Positions 1 through 13,015 of a stretch of 64,000 nucleotides of DNA are shown piece after piece. The notes under the pieces were generated by a model. That model was not told the origin of the DNA, did no database searches, and saw only the letters and a program-made list of their open reading frames with translations. Every line of letters starts with the position of its first letter. The stretch's first letter is position 1. A program made the translations under genes and the position numbers. This DNA comes from Sipunculus nudus. Its lineage: Eukaryota > Annelida > Sipuncula > Golfingiida > Sipunculidae. Where the stretch lies: positions 68,889,916 to 68,953,915 of the forward strand of contig CM049315.1 in NCBI GenBank assembly GCA_026874595.1. The letters are read 5' to 3'.

Positions 1-1314
1 GCTAAACAGATGAACACCTACTAGCGTCAGAGAGCCGTTAAATCTTCAACGAAGATATTTGACAACGTATCATGGCCTACAAGTATGCTGTACGTGTCTT
101 CACATTAATCAGACGAATCGTTAGCTGTTTTAGTATAACCTCAAACAACCCCTGCCACGTGCGAGAAAAAAAAACTGTTTTAACTCAGGATATTGGCTAA
201 TGCCTCTGCATGATTGTTGAATTACTGACCGCATGAATACATACTTGGCGGTACGCGGTGCAGAAAATGACTCGTTACCATAGGTTTGTGTGTTCACATG
301 TATTCTTTTAGGTTTACTAAGGCGTGTATTCAGGTCTACATCTTTACAGGCAAACTTGGGCAGAACCCTTAACCATCTTAATATTCCAAATCGCGTGACG
401 CCTCCTTACATCTGTTCTTCGGTTTACAAAATAAATCTACTTGTGATCATGTTGGCGGCGGAATTATGGATATTATTAACCAGACTTTTTTACAAGCTTT
501 ACCAGCTACTACCACAAATTTATACCAAATCTTGCCGACATTGACTTACCTCTCACCGTTCACACCAGGAATGGTAACTTGTTAAAGTACTTGAAAGGAT
601 GACACATTATTACATTATTTATAAAGCCTAATACTATAACTTTTTTTTTCCGAAATTTCATCTTTTAAATTTGAAGCGTCAATCATTTACTTCGTGAGAC
701 TCCCTTTGGTTCGGAAAAAAGCACCAGAGGAGCATACATATGTTGTTTTTTGTCTCTTTTCACTTTTGTGATTGGTCACAAATCATATAGAAATATATAA
801 GAATGCACGGACAGTTAACGGAACCTGAAACACTATCGAGATTTCATCTCAGGTTCAAGTCACATGCTAATATCGGCAAAAAGTAATTACCGTGGTCCGT
901 TCATTTTAACTAAGATAATGTCACTAGCATTTGCACACGTTTATAAAAAGGTTTTAAAATGACAGTATAATTATCTACCTTTCAGTTCACAGAGACTGTA
1001 ACTTAGACAACCATTTAAACATCCTACACCTTGACAAAAAAGATAGCTGTCTCAATTGTAATGGCAAGCCAGATTGTTGAAACTGATCTGTGCTACTTAT
1101 TAATGAAGTACCTGTCAGTCATATCTTCGGCAGATCCTTAATCCTGCTTTCAGCTCGTTGGGCTTTTGCTGTGAATATGTTTATACACAAGCTGGTTGGG
1201 AATACGGCGACTGTGTTTGTGGGAATAGACTGTCGATAATACCATACCGGTGCCATTCGCTGCAACATCTGTGTCACGGAGAGCGCCGTGCATAAAGTTA
1301 ACTCTGTTCTCAAA
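1..1314. other. Upstream intergenic sequence
   Basis: AT-rich sequence without a coding stretch I can support. The open frames here are short, lack splice-site support and resemble no family. It presumably contains the promoter of the discoidin gene starting at 1315, but I see no clear TATA box at a convincing distance. Confidence 0.5.
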
Positions 1315-1619
1315 ATGTTTGAATCGTCAATAATCATATTCCCCGTTGTCGTCTTATTCCTGATTTTAAGTGAATATACGTTAAGCTGCTGTTGTTCTCC
1401 CATCTTCTCAGAAAACTTTCGAAGAAAAACAGTTTATCTGCAAAATGCGGCTCTAATTTCGACGACAGTTAACAAATTCTGTTGTCTAGCGGCTTGCAGT
1501 AGTAATGATTGGTGTTCCGGTGGAGTCTACCATCGAGATTCAAACATCTGCAAACTGTATCGGAGTTACAGGAACTCGTTTGACGGAACGGAGATAATAT
1601 ATGTTAAAGTAAGTATTAA

Positions 1620-1655
<36 letters not shown>

Positions 1656-4600
1656 CGGGGGGGGGGGGGCTTTATTCTGCTATATTCCAGTAACATAAAG
1701 TACATAGGGAAAACGCAAACGGCAACACTAACACATAATGCAGACCAGGTGAAGGGAAACTAAGAGAAAGGATTCGGTTACATTTAAGTATATATAATTG
1801 ATCATTTAAAAAAGAAGGAGCAATATATTGATCCTTATTTTTGGTTAATTGATATTCATATTTCGACAGCTGTGGATCGATGTTTTCGAATATTTACAGG
1901 GTACGCTAGTCAGCACGATACTTATCGACTTATATTTTCTCTTCTGAAAGCCAGTTTTCTTAAATATTGCATTCATGAAGTCTACAGTATTTGTGGATAT
2001 CCAGTATTTGGATGATCATTTGTACACAAATGTAAAATTCATAAACAGAAGCAAGTATCAAGCTCCATTATGAATGATTAATTTATAAAGTAATAAAAAT
2101 AAAAATAAACATTTACATTTATAATTGTCCCGCATGCGGCGTTTATTTCCTTTGGTCTGATTATACATGAAAATCCACTTGCATTAGAGCTAGCTGTAAG
2201 GGCTTTGCAAACCATAGTTTCTGATTAGGGGCGGGTTTCAAGTACTGCAGTTGCAATTTTTTCTAAGCGAGTTTCATTCATTAACAAAAACTTTTAGCTA
2301 AATTACCCAGTCATTCAACACTATTCCTATTTATAGACCCCAAATTACTCCAGTTTCCCTGTCATAAACACAATATTTGATTTTATACGATTTTTTTTTC
2401 AGGGAAACGATGTAAGCTCTGGAGTATTTCTCAACATTTTTATTCGGCGGTATCCCCATATGCACCGCCGCATATATATATACAGTTGGGCAAAAGCTAG
2501 AGAAATTTGAGGCTAGATTATTAGTGGGAGTAATTCAACAAACCAGCTGATAGAAATGATTTTCGACCTTGACGCGGCGCATGGGGGACAAATCGGTTAT
2601 GGCATAATGTAATGTTGCGCAAATCGTAAAGTTTTACTCGGCCTGTGTCAATTATGGCATTCTCTCGGCTTCGCCCCGCAATGTATTGTATGACCCACGC
2701 CTCGTGAATCCTTACCTTATGAAGAACATTTTACTAATACTCATAATATAACTTATAAGCTTAGCCAGTTTAAGTGTCAAATTTTTACCGGGGTGAGCAT
2801 ACCTGTCCTAAACGGATACCATGTGTTCTATCTAACAGAGGAATCTTCTTGTCTGAATATATCCGATTGTTAATGTTTTAAATATTTTCAATATTTTTGT
2901 TGATACAAATATATGTTTCTCTCGGACCACTTTTATATTATTGTTAGGTCTGTACCATTTTAGAATAGTTTCATTTTATCATTATTGAAAATACAAATGT
3001 TTGATTCATGACGTTATACATTTTAATATTATAAACAAAGAAATATAAATATAGAAAAATGTAAATTTAAAATGAATATTTTATTTATTTCATATGCAGT
3101 CAGGGATAATAATAAAAATACAGGACTTCGTTACCTTTTTCCACTTAAACCTAGAACGTTCCATTTTCAGGTATCAGCTGATTCAGGCGGCATAGGTGTG
3201 TACATTCTTAATTATAGACTCTAATTGCCGCATATACAATTAAACACACATACAATAGAGTGTCACTTAATGTCACTAAATAAATCTCACAGGTAACGCT
3301 GAAACAAATAAGCCACTCAGTCCGCGTCCTTGCATAAACTCCAAGAAGTGGAGTATATCTACTTCTTTCTGCTAGGTGGTGCTCATCTGGTAGGAATGTC
3401 TTGCCCCGGCGGTTAGCTGTCTTCAACTCATAACAGTTGTGTATGTTTTATGTATATATCCATTTTGTCTGTCATTTTAACAGAATAGAACTATACACTC
3501 TGACTTATGAAATTTAAAGCACATACTGTCCAACCCATAATAGAACGAAATACCAGGTTCATACAACCACTCAGAGGTTATATATTGGTTAATCATTACA
3601 GCATCTGAAGTATGTGGGAATCCTCCCCCTTCGCTCGGTATAGGCGACCTGGACATAATCCCCAACTCTGCTTTCAAAGCCAGCAATGAGTATATCAGTC
3701 CGTGGGATGCGGCAAATGGAAGGATCTGTGAGAGTTGTAAAGCGTGGTGCACGGACAAAGGGTACATAGCATTACCTGGAAAAGAGTGGTGGCAGGTCGA
3801 CTTAGGCCAGCCACGAGTGATACAGCAGATTGCGATACAGGTAAAACTAGCCATATCTGAATGTCACCATTCAGTTCTGAAGTGTAAATTAATAATGTAA
3901 TTTTAATAATGACAGTAATGGTGTATTGAAGTTATGGTTTTCGTGTGGTGCTTCGTTGTTACGTTGAAAATTTAGGGATTAGTTTTAATTCACTGCAGGC
4001 ACTTCTGCAAAAGATCCATCGTTCATAGAAAAGTCGATGTGTTTTCAGTCAAATTTCGATGGATGATTTACTAGATATCATAACAGTGCCAGCATATCAA
4101 AGGCTGTAGGTGTTACAGAGAAGAATATTAAAAAAAGTCCATTTTTTTTCTTTTATTCACATAGTGAACGACAGTCAGAGGTACTGTAACACAGTATCCG
4201 TCTCTGTTAACAGAGAGAGCGGAGAGCGTTGCAGACCTTCTGGTAGTGCCCTGCCTGAAATTACTAATTGTCCCTCCTTTGACAACATAAACAAACGTAA
4301 CCTAGCTAACAAACCCTTAACCACGACATTTCACCCGTTTTCTTGTTCGAATAAGATAATGAAACATATTATCCAAGTGCACTATAACGAAGAGATGAGA
4401 GCATGTTTCTAACCAGGATGACATGTTGCTAAGGGTCAAGGTCACAGGGGAACGTGTCAGTTTTCAAAGTCCTTTTTATTGGCTGTAAGGTTTCAGCCCA
4501 TTCAATATAGAAATCAAGCAGAGGATTTAATGTCTGGTCCTATAAAAGTGCCATCTAGTGATTAAAACAAAGTTCAGGGAGAAAAGTTGCGCCAAGCGGG

Positions 4601-7006
4601 CCTTATGGTTACCTGAACCCGTTATTTAAAATAAAGCAATTATGTTATTTAATAAAGAACGCACGTTCACCATCATTTTTTATAGGCGCTAATAAACCTC
4701 ACAGGGAGGCAAAATAACTATGTACCGCAGAGACACGAACGCTGTGAGTCCATCGTGCATTTTGGTTTGTTATGTGGTTAGAGACATTCACCAGCAGAAA
4801 TCTTCTGTAAGATTTTCTGCTAAGAGAGAAATACCCAGAGTAGACTGAAAGCCTGGAGAACTGCTTCCGGCAACTCTTGTTTTCAGACAAAGCAATATAA
4901 CCTGGTGGAAGGATTAGACGTAGGAGAAAAACATATACATCAGGCTCATTCCGCCGGAGCAGTGTGTATTAATAACGTGGTATTATCCTTGGAAAATCTC
5001 GGCTTGTTTATACTTGCGACCAGCACCTAGGGCTCAAATTATTTCGCGAACAGGCGCATGCATGTTTCCTGAACTTTATTACACGTGGGCGTAGAAACGT
5101 AAAAAAAAATAAATAAATAATAATTTCTATATACTAAGGAGGTCAGTGAACAATCCAGGGTCTCTATATAGTTTTGTGTGGATTATATGGACTCCATGTG
5201 TTTTACCTTCTTTCGTGGGATTACGTGACATTACATAATACATAATAGCTTGACAGTGCTTCAGTTATGTGTTTGTGTGTTATACTTTTTATAAAATCTC
5301 CATCCCGTTTATTTCTGTGTAAATGTGTGTATGTAACGGTTTAAAATTGATGGAGCGGATTACAATCCTCAGGTTTTATGATAATTGTAAACGCATTTAT
5401 ATATACATTACAGGGTTTGGATTATTCCTTTCGCAAATACTGGATCGACCGTTTTGTTCTTAATTATGGTGACGACGGAATCAACTGGATTATATACAGA
5501 ATTGATAGAAAGACAAAGGTAATGTTACATACTTGTATATTAAGTTAATAAGCAACACGTTCATAAGTACATTACCAAAAACTAGGTTAAATGCTTAATC
5601 ACATTAAAAAAATAAATGTATATCGAAATTGTCGTATTTGTGAAGCAAAAGATAAATTCCCTGGATCAGATCCAAGCGGAGGTGGGGGCGGGGGGGGGGG
5701 GTGGATAATACGATATGAAAAGAGATGACTGGATAATTCATGAATCTACACCTGAAATTGCGTCGACAATTTGTAGACTTATGAATTTATATGTTGACAG
5801 CAATCCGTAAAACATATCTTGAACAGAATATTATTTATAATGACTCCTTCAAACGTGGTCATAAATAGCAAACCTCTCTTGCAGCATATTGTTAACAACA
5901 GGAAAATATTTTTTCCCATATAATGTGTTATTCAGCCACTAGGATATACTATTATACAATGATAACGGCGAATAAAATATTTGCCTTGTATATAGATTAA
6001 GAGTGGAAGGTGAAGTTCACTTCAAATGTCAATGTTCAGCACATGATGTGGCTCTATTTTATATTAATCTCTACAAACAAGGTTTTCTTTGGACATGTCA
6101 TACCACAAAAAAAAAAAAAAAAAAACGATTGGGCATTGTTATATTACCTCGCACAAGCTTATTCTGGAAGTATTTTTACAGGAGGGTCTTATTGACCAAA
6201 GTAGAGGATGGGTACATTACACTCATAATTAGAGATGACTTTTGATGAACATGTAAAGTGTAAAAGACGCACGTCATTGAACAATTTGTCTAAAATACGA
6301 TTTCTTTCACGCGGCTGTGGTTGTGGCCGGGGCTGGGGTTGTGTTAGATTCAAATATGTGATTTTATGAAGGACCGATTCCCTTTTTGGGGCTGTGGTGC
6401 ATGCCCGACCTTACCGCATTTCCCTTACCGCATAAGCCTGGCACAAGTGCGTGAAAGGAATCGAAGCTTTACACAGGGACAAGTCTTATTTATGTATGAG
6501 CAACTTTCTTTAAGGACTGACTTGAGGACTTTCTTGAAGGACTCTCGGTGTTTCAGTTGAAAAGAGATTATACAAAATGAAACATTGAAACGCCAATGCT
6601 ATTCTGTTCTGTACACTTTCTGTAACTCTCACTTGTACATTTTATATTCAAAAAAATGGTCCTTATCACACTTACCACAACTAGCTGTCCATAATGATTG
6701 AATATAGGTTTTAAAATTCTCCTGATGTTTAGGTTGTACATAACCCCATTCGCATAATAAGAAAAATTCAGGTTCTCGTGCTACTCTTGACTCGTATAAT
6801 TATTTGATATGACATTAATTTTGGATTTGTACTTTCAGGTGTTTGATGGTAACATGGACGCTACAACAAAAGTAAAGGTTGCCTTGCCGATTCAAGTGAG
6901 AGCACGCTATTTGCGCGTTATTGTTGAGTCCTACAAATGTATCAATGATATTGGTGTGATCTGTGCACGTTTTGAACTGTATGGCTGCCAACTGTTATTG
7001 AATTAA
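1315..7006 (+). CDS. Secreted discoidin (F5/8 type C) domain protein, five exons
   Basis: Exons by splice signals and phase: 1315-1608, 3171-3195, 3602-3840, 5414-5518 and 6839-7006. Together they give 831 nt, 276 residues and a stop. The start at 1315 begins a signal peptide (MFESSIIIFPVVVLFLILSE). Residues 26-98 form a Cys-rich segment (FCCLAACSSNDWC, then NICKLYRS) like a short PAN/apple module. Residues 111-271 form an F5/8 type C domain bracketed by two cysteines, with the family signatures WWQVDLGQPRVIQQIAIQ, FVLNYGDDGINW, VFDGN and the closing RFELYGC-type strand (here FELYGC). Such domains bind glycans or phospholipids outside the cell; the ligand here is unknown. Exon 2 is a 25-nt microexon whose phase is needed to join exons 1 and 3. 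The last exon lies inside the 8.1-kb duplication and has an intact second copy at 15008-15175. Exons 3-5 are very likely; exon 1 and the microexon are inferred from signals and frame. Confidence 0.82.
1625..1669. repeat. (GA)n microsatellite followed by a G-run
   Basis: About 14 GA units followed by roughly a dozen G, lying 16 bp inside intron 1 of the discoidin gene, just after the splice donor AAA|GTAAGT at 1608/1609. Confidence 0.9.
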
Positions 7007-7229
7007 TTAAATACCGAGGACAAGACTTTTCAAAGGTCATTTTAAATATTGTGACTCATGGATATAAACCGTTTCGACAGCATTGTTCGATTGAGTCGAA
7101 TCCGTGTGTTGTCAGTTATGTTTAAAATCTTATACAGGTATCTATATAATTTGAGTAACATAGATGAAACTAGAACCAACTGATATGGCGAATACCTTCG
7201 CCAGTAATTCAATTGAACAAAACCTTAAA

Positions 7230-7235
7230 AATAAA
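7230..7235 (+). promoter_or_regulatory. Polyadenylation signal AATAAA of the discoidin gene
   Basis: Canonical AATAAA 224 bp after the stop codon. The same hexamer is kept in unit 2 at 15399-15404. Position and sense fit 3' end formation, but no transcript data support it. Confidence 0.5.
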
Positions 7236-7289
7236 GTTCACTCTTTACGCATAATTATTGTCTAACCTCCACTTGACCTTCTTCCTATA

Positions 7290-7735
7290 GCACTGTTTCT
7301 CAGTATCGAGTACAAGGGCTGTTTTTTTGGTATCGAGTCCAGGGGCTATTTTCCGAGTATCTAGTCTAGGGACTGTTTCTGGGTATTGAGTCTAGGAACC
7401 GTTTTCTGGGTATAAAGTCCAGGGACTGTTCTGGGTATCAAGTCTAGAGACTGTTTTGCTGGGTATCGAGTCCAGGGACTGTTTTCTTAGTATCGATTCC
7501 AGGGACTGTTTTTTGGGGGGAGGGGGTTCGAGTCAGGGACAGTTTTCTGGATATGGATCCTAGGGACAGTTTCTGGGTATCGAATCCAGGGACTGCTAAT
7601 GGGTATCGAGTCAAGGGACTGTGTTGTGGGTATGGAGTCAAGGAACGGTTTTCTGGGTGTCGAATCCAGAGACCATGTTCTGGGTATGGAGTCTAAGGAA
7701 CTGTTTTCTGGGTATCGAATCCAGGGTATTTAACT
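7290..7735. repeat. 27-bp minisatellite, unit 1 copy
   Basis: About 16 diverged tandem copies of a unit of about 27 bp built around GGTATCGAGTCCAGGGACTG, in the 3' flank of the discoidin gene. It is also present in unit 2 at 15463-15905, so it predates the 8-kb duplication. Confidence 0.88.
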
Positions 7736-8428
7736 CAGAGTTAAAACTAGCCTGGCAATACTGCGCCTGCATTGTTTCAAGCATCATGTACAAACTCAGC
7801 TGGAGACGATACCCAACAAATATTGGCTTAGAGTGGACAAATAGAAGGAGTTCGATAATGTATATCACGAAATCAATGTAAAAATAGTATATTCCTTCTA
7901 GAATTATTATTGAAATACACTGAAAATATGTTGTGATGAAATATAACTTGTACCCATCGTCTCAGTCTCTTGAAATCATATATTTATTTATAATACACCC
8001 AAACTTCAAATTTTAATTTACTGAAGACGTCAGGGTGGTAGTGCAATCTGTTGGGTTCGCATCAATTCAAGTATACATGCAAATGTGCACTCCATTTCTA
8101 ACAGTGCTTTTTCATTTTCATCTGCTTGTCGAACTGTTATTTTTCCGAAGTAAAACAAAGTGACGTGATTCTGTTGGGAAAAATAATCAATTTTACATTC
8201 ACGGATGACTTCCTTACATTCATGCAACAGTTATTAATAAGGAGGATGTTTTTACTTGGAAAGTTTGTTTCTGCAATGAATTTATAACTTTGACCAGAAA
8301 TATGAATGCGCAGATCGTAAGTTTTGTAAAGATTTATGCAAATGAGGTATATTAAGAGTGGTCTCTTGCTGAGAAATCACTGGTGCGATTTTGGGACAGA
8401 TGCGGTCACTCTGTATCAATATCTTCCG

Positions 8429-9004
8429 TGATACATGGAGGACAACTGGTAAGTGTAAACCTTATTTTCAATGAATAATTTCGGAATTCTATAAGTTCCC
8501 ATCAGTCTACACACTTCTGTCTGGTATTAATAATTATTCTTGTTTTATACTACTCCAAGAATAACAAAATGTTATGACGCTCATGTCCGGATTACTTTCA
8601 TGGCGTTATTCTCGTAACAAGTGTTTTAGCCTATTATGTCAATAACTACCACACAGCAAAATTTTTTGTCCTCTAGGGATCTCTAGCCAAGTGAATTTTC
8701 ACTGGTCAAGGTTTGCCTCCACAAATTTCCTACCCAATAACCAGTATGGACAGCTAATTGTGGTCTTTTAAAAGTAACTGTAAAAACACAGGCTTATCCA
8801 CAAGGCTTAACAATAGGGACCAGAACAACACTCACTAAATGAAGGTTCTGCCTGAATGAATTCCGAAGGGTAATCCCCGGGTATTGCTTAAAGAAACAAA
8901 AAAAAAGGAGTTGGGGGTCTGAAAGGCCGTTTGACATTACGCATGCCACAGTCTCAAATCAAAACCTGAAAAGGTGTACAGTCACAAGGCACTTTGTGAC
9001 ATCA
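8429..9004 (-). mobile_element. 3' LTR of a Ty3/gypsy element (unit 1)
   Basis: Read on the minus strand, the purine tract AAGGGAGAAG (9005-9014) is followed at once by TGATGTCACA, the expected polypurine-tract/LTR junction directly downstream of the pol remnant. A TATA-like GTATAAAACA lies inside. The outer end at 8429 (TGTATCA) is a guess based on a terminal CA, since no 5' LTR is present for comparison. Confidence 0.55.
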
Positions 9005-10905
9005 CTTCTCCCTTAAAAAAATGCTCAGTTTTTTTATAAGAAAAAGTGGACAAAATAAATTCTGTAATCCAACATTTTACTCACAAAACTTATGAGAGGT
9101 TGATAGCTGATGTCTGGTAAAATTGAAAACTATAGATAGAAATATAGCATACAGGGATCGTGTCTCGTCACAATCTGTCATTTAATGTCACTGGGATGTA
9201 TATGCCACTCAGCTTATAAATTTAAATGAACTTAGCCTAAGGATGGTTTTGATAAAATCAGCCCGCACAATCCGATCTCCTAGGCACAGACTCAACAGTA
9301 TACTGATACTCGTGTAAGAGTATTGCCCATCGCATTATGCGTTTGTTCAAGCACTTGGCTTTCTGAATTTAGGCAAGAGGTTTGTGATCTGTCTGAATCA
9401 CAAACTGTCTTCCAAACAAATACATATCAAATTTGTTAACTGCCCAGACAATGAACAATGCTTCTCTTTCAATGACCGAGAAATTTTCCTCTCTTTGAAC
9501 AAGCTTACGGCTCGCAAAAGCCACTGTATGCAAAATCCCTTCATGCTCTTGCATGAAAATCGCTCCAATTCTTTATCGGAAGCATCAGTTCTCAGAATGA
9601 AACATTTTGAGAAGTCGGGGAGTTGCAAGACTGGTGGTTTCACCAACAAACATTTGAGAGTTTGAAATGCTCTCTCCTGAGCTTGTCCCCAGGTAACCTT
9701 ATTACTCTGCCCCTTCTTGCTTAAATCTGTTAAGGGCACGGCCACTTCAGCATAATGAGGGATAAATTTACGGTAATAACCCGTCAAACCTATGAAAGAC
9801 CTAACCTATTTCTTGGTGGTTGGTCGTTTTGCATTACTGATTTTCTCGTGTAAGACTGGGTCAGTTCCAAGCCTGCCTATTCCTATTTTATGGCCAAGAA
9901 AACCAAGGTTTGTGTAACCAAGGAAACACTTCTTTGGTTGTGCCGCTTAATTAGCAGACTGAAGTATGCCAAATACCTTCTCAAGGAGTTTTACATGGTC
10001 TGGCCTGTTTTCAGTGTTACACAGGACATCATCGATGTAATAAGTCACCCCAGAACATGAGCAAACAATGTGCGCATCATTCACCAGAATACTGCGCCTG
10101 CCACAACAAACCCGAAAATGGCTTGAAGTTAAAATGATATTATGTATTTGGGGTTACAAAGGATGTCAACTCTTTAGACCCGTCAGTCATGGGGATCTGT
10201 CAATATCCTTTTGGTAGATCAATTATGGAAAAAAATCTACTATTTCTCAATTCGGCAAACATATGTTTTTGGAAATCAATGCAAAAGCGAACCGAATTGT
10301 CGGGCTTCCGAACCATGACCACAGGTGCTGAATATCTTGAATTAGATCTTTCGATCACCTAGAGATATCATATCACTTATCTCTTTATCCAGGGATTCTT
10401 TCATGGCATGAGGTACGTTGTAAGGTTTAGACCTAACAGGAAGGTGAGAAGTGAGCTGGAGATCACATTCAAGGACTTTTTGTCCGTTTTGGCACATCTG
10501 TAAATGTGCTTTTATACCTGTTTACAAGGTCTATCAACTCAGCTTCCTGTTGAGGGGAAAGTTCATCACATATTTTTACCTGCTCAGGTCCTTGTGTGTG
10601 ATTAACACTTGGCATTGGAACAATACACTTTTCATTACCAATATCAACATCCTTAGTCCTATCATAACTTTGATCTGACATATTACATCCGTAGATTGTA
10701 ATCCAGCCAAAATGGTACTATCACAGGGCAAATCAAATAACCCCATAGCACTTTGCTCGGAATCACCTGGCGGTCTTGTGAGGTACCATTCAACAAGTTT
10801 ATGTGAAATGTTTTTACCTTACCTTTTACCTTTATCCGGTAATCGCAGTCATTGAAAACTTCGAAAGGACCCTCCCACTGTAGCACCAACGCTTTACAAC
10901 CCGAC
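9005..10905 (-). pseudogene. Degraded Ty3/gypsy pol with integrase ahead of reverse transcriptase (unit 1)
   Basis: On the minus strand from 10889 downward: an integrase C-terminal signature (LQWEGPFEV, YRIKVKGK, TFHINLL), then a spacer (ELSPQQEAELIDLVNRYKS), then reverse transcriptase (VIERSNSRYSAPVVMVRKP, later YYIDD near 10045-10031), then GYYRKFIPHYAEVAVPLTDL and RNase H (FILRTDASD, AFASRKLVQRE, QTDHKP). Several stop codons, frameshifts and a small deletion after the DFRK-type motif show it is dead. The element is 5'-truncated: gag, protease and most of integrase are missing. Integrase before RT is the order of Gmr1-type gypsy elements. The copy at 17177-19085 shares these defects, so the element died before the 8-kb duplication. 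Confidence 0.88.
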
Positions 10906-11595
10906 CATTATAATCGGTATATTGCGATGACTTATTTAAAAACAATAAACATTTAAAATCGATATTGGACGTGCCTTGTTATATGTTTCATTAGGAAATA
11001 TAATGTATAAAGAAACTGTATTTGAAACTATTTATAAAATCGTTTTATCGAACAGATGAATATTATTATAGAAACACCCAAGTCTCCAGGAAAATCCGAC
11101 GTGTTGCCAAAAAAAATCCTGTCAGGATTCTTCCTTTTGAAGCTTAGGCCGAGAAAAAAATGTTGGTTTAACAAAAATGGAATAGTGCGAGTCGAATTAA
11201 TACTCAAAAGTGTACAGGTTTAGCAATAGTAAACACGATATCACATCCGACTTCCCAGGAATTATGAAATAAAATGATTACGTCGGTCACGTTGGTGACA
11301 ACAATGGCGTTGCTAAACACCGTGATAGCTGAATGTACGGACGTTACTGGGGTGATGAACTTATGACGCAGATTGGAATTAATTAATTATACGTCGTGAA
11401 TGCCTTATATGATACAGATTGACTTACTACCTTTCGCATGTCGTTTTTACAGTGCAAGTTCAACAATTTTTCTCGTCCTGTAGAGGGTGTATTCATGTCC
11501 CCCCCCCCCACCCCTTCCGAAGGACGATGGAAGTAAACCCCATCGGCTGGTCAGTCAAGTTTGTTATAGATATATCTATATAGTTGTCTTGCTTC

Positions 11596-11597
<2 letters not shown>

Positions 11598-11647
<50 letters not shown>
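11598..11647. repeat. (TA)n microsatellite, unit 1
   Basis: About 25 TA units. The matching tract in unit 2 (19771-19788) is far shorter, which accounts for part of the change in offset between the units. Confidence 0.95.
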
Positions 11648-11651
<4 letters not shown>

Positions 11652-13015
11652 CATCGTGGGGAGAGTACCTTTCTTGAGCTTATCACCCCCCACCCCCCCA
11701 AAGAAAATATAACAAACGCCCCTGGTCACATCTTAGACGCGATAACAAGTGACTGCACCAAGATGTTGGTTATCATCATAGAGATAAAATTTGCAATAAC
11801 CAGAATTAAAAAAAAAAAAAATGTCCAATTATTTTCCTTTTCCAGAAGACATTGTTCACCGTAACATGATGATTTATTTAACCTATTAGTGGCCCTAGTG
11901 TGTGACCAGTAGCACATCCAGCTTTTTGATGTGGCCTACCATTTTGTTAGTCAAAACCCGTTCACATCTAAATGGACCAGATAGCTAAGAGAAACAGGTA
12001 TGGGTAACGCACAAGTAAGTTAACAGAAAATAAACGAATCCACTCGCACAATTCAAATCATTACCGGTATGAATTCAATTAACCGTTTGTATCGACTCAC
12101 TATACTCAATATATCGTACCTATCTGTGCACACATATCGACTGAATGTAAAATTTACCATTTTGTTCATAAACTTTTCAACCCACTTGATATATTCTTTA
12201 TATTCACCAACCTATTACCAGTATATGAAAAAAATTGTGAGATGATCGTTCCAGGGTCAGGGGTCAACATAGATGCTGTTTGGGATTCAGTCAAGCCGGG
12301 ACGTTTACCTTTGAAAGTTTTATGGGGATGTGGTTTCTTATAAAGAGAAGAGTTGTCTGTTGTCTCTGTCTGTCTGTCTCTCTTGGGTACGTATTTCTCC
12401 CCCACTCTCCCTCTATCTCTCTTTTTTTTTCTCTCTCAATACATGCGACGGAATCAGTAAACTCTTTTATACACAGAACTTTATTACCAGTATTTATTAC
12501 CAATATGTGTAGATATTTTATGTGCCTGCAAGCCGCACATGTATAGCAAATCTATTCAAATGCCTGACATTACATTTAAACACTTGACTGTTATTGTAAC
12601 AAATGGCGGTAGAACTTGTAAGACTTTTACAGCAAATAATCAGAAACACTAGGTTCACCGAGGTAACCTCGGTTTTTTATCATCATCATCATAAGAAAAT
12701 GAGAAACATGTATATCACACTCTCTCCACATGCTTTAAATCAGTCCATGTGTATGAGCTCATTTCCCGAAAGTAGTCTTTGGCTGCATCATACCATTCCG
12801 CTCGGTTTCTCGGCTCCCTCTTTTCAGTCTCCACAGTCTCTGTAGAGTTCTTGGTGCCCTTTACCAATCGATGGACATGCATGGTCCATCCTACAGACGT
12901 TTAGTGTACCTTTGTGAGCACCTCTGTGAACTCCAAGTGATGAGGTCTGCGGTTCTTACAGATTGTCTGTAGCCATCTGTGTGTTAGCTCCATATGAATC
13001 TTGTTGAAATCCCGC

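Noticed and set aside
3477-3854. 125-codon minus-strand open frame
   Set aside because: Antisense shadow of the first discoidin exon, which has clear family motifs and splice sites on the plus strand.
9384-9665. Plus-strand open frames over the gypsy pol
   Set aside because: Antisense shadows of the RNase H and RT coding strand.
11487-11864. Open frames containing runs of YIYIYI
   Set aside because: Produced by the (TA)n microsatellite; the same applies near 14429-14647 and 48369-48680.
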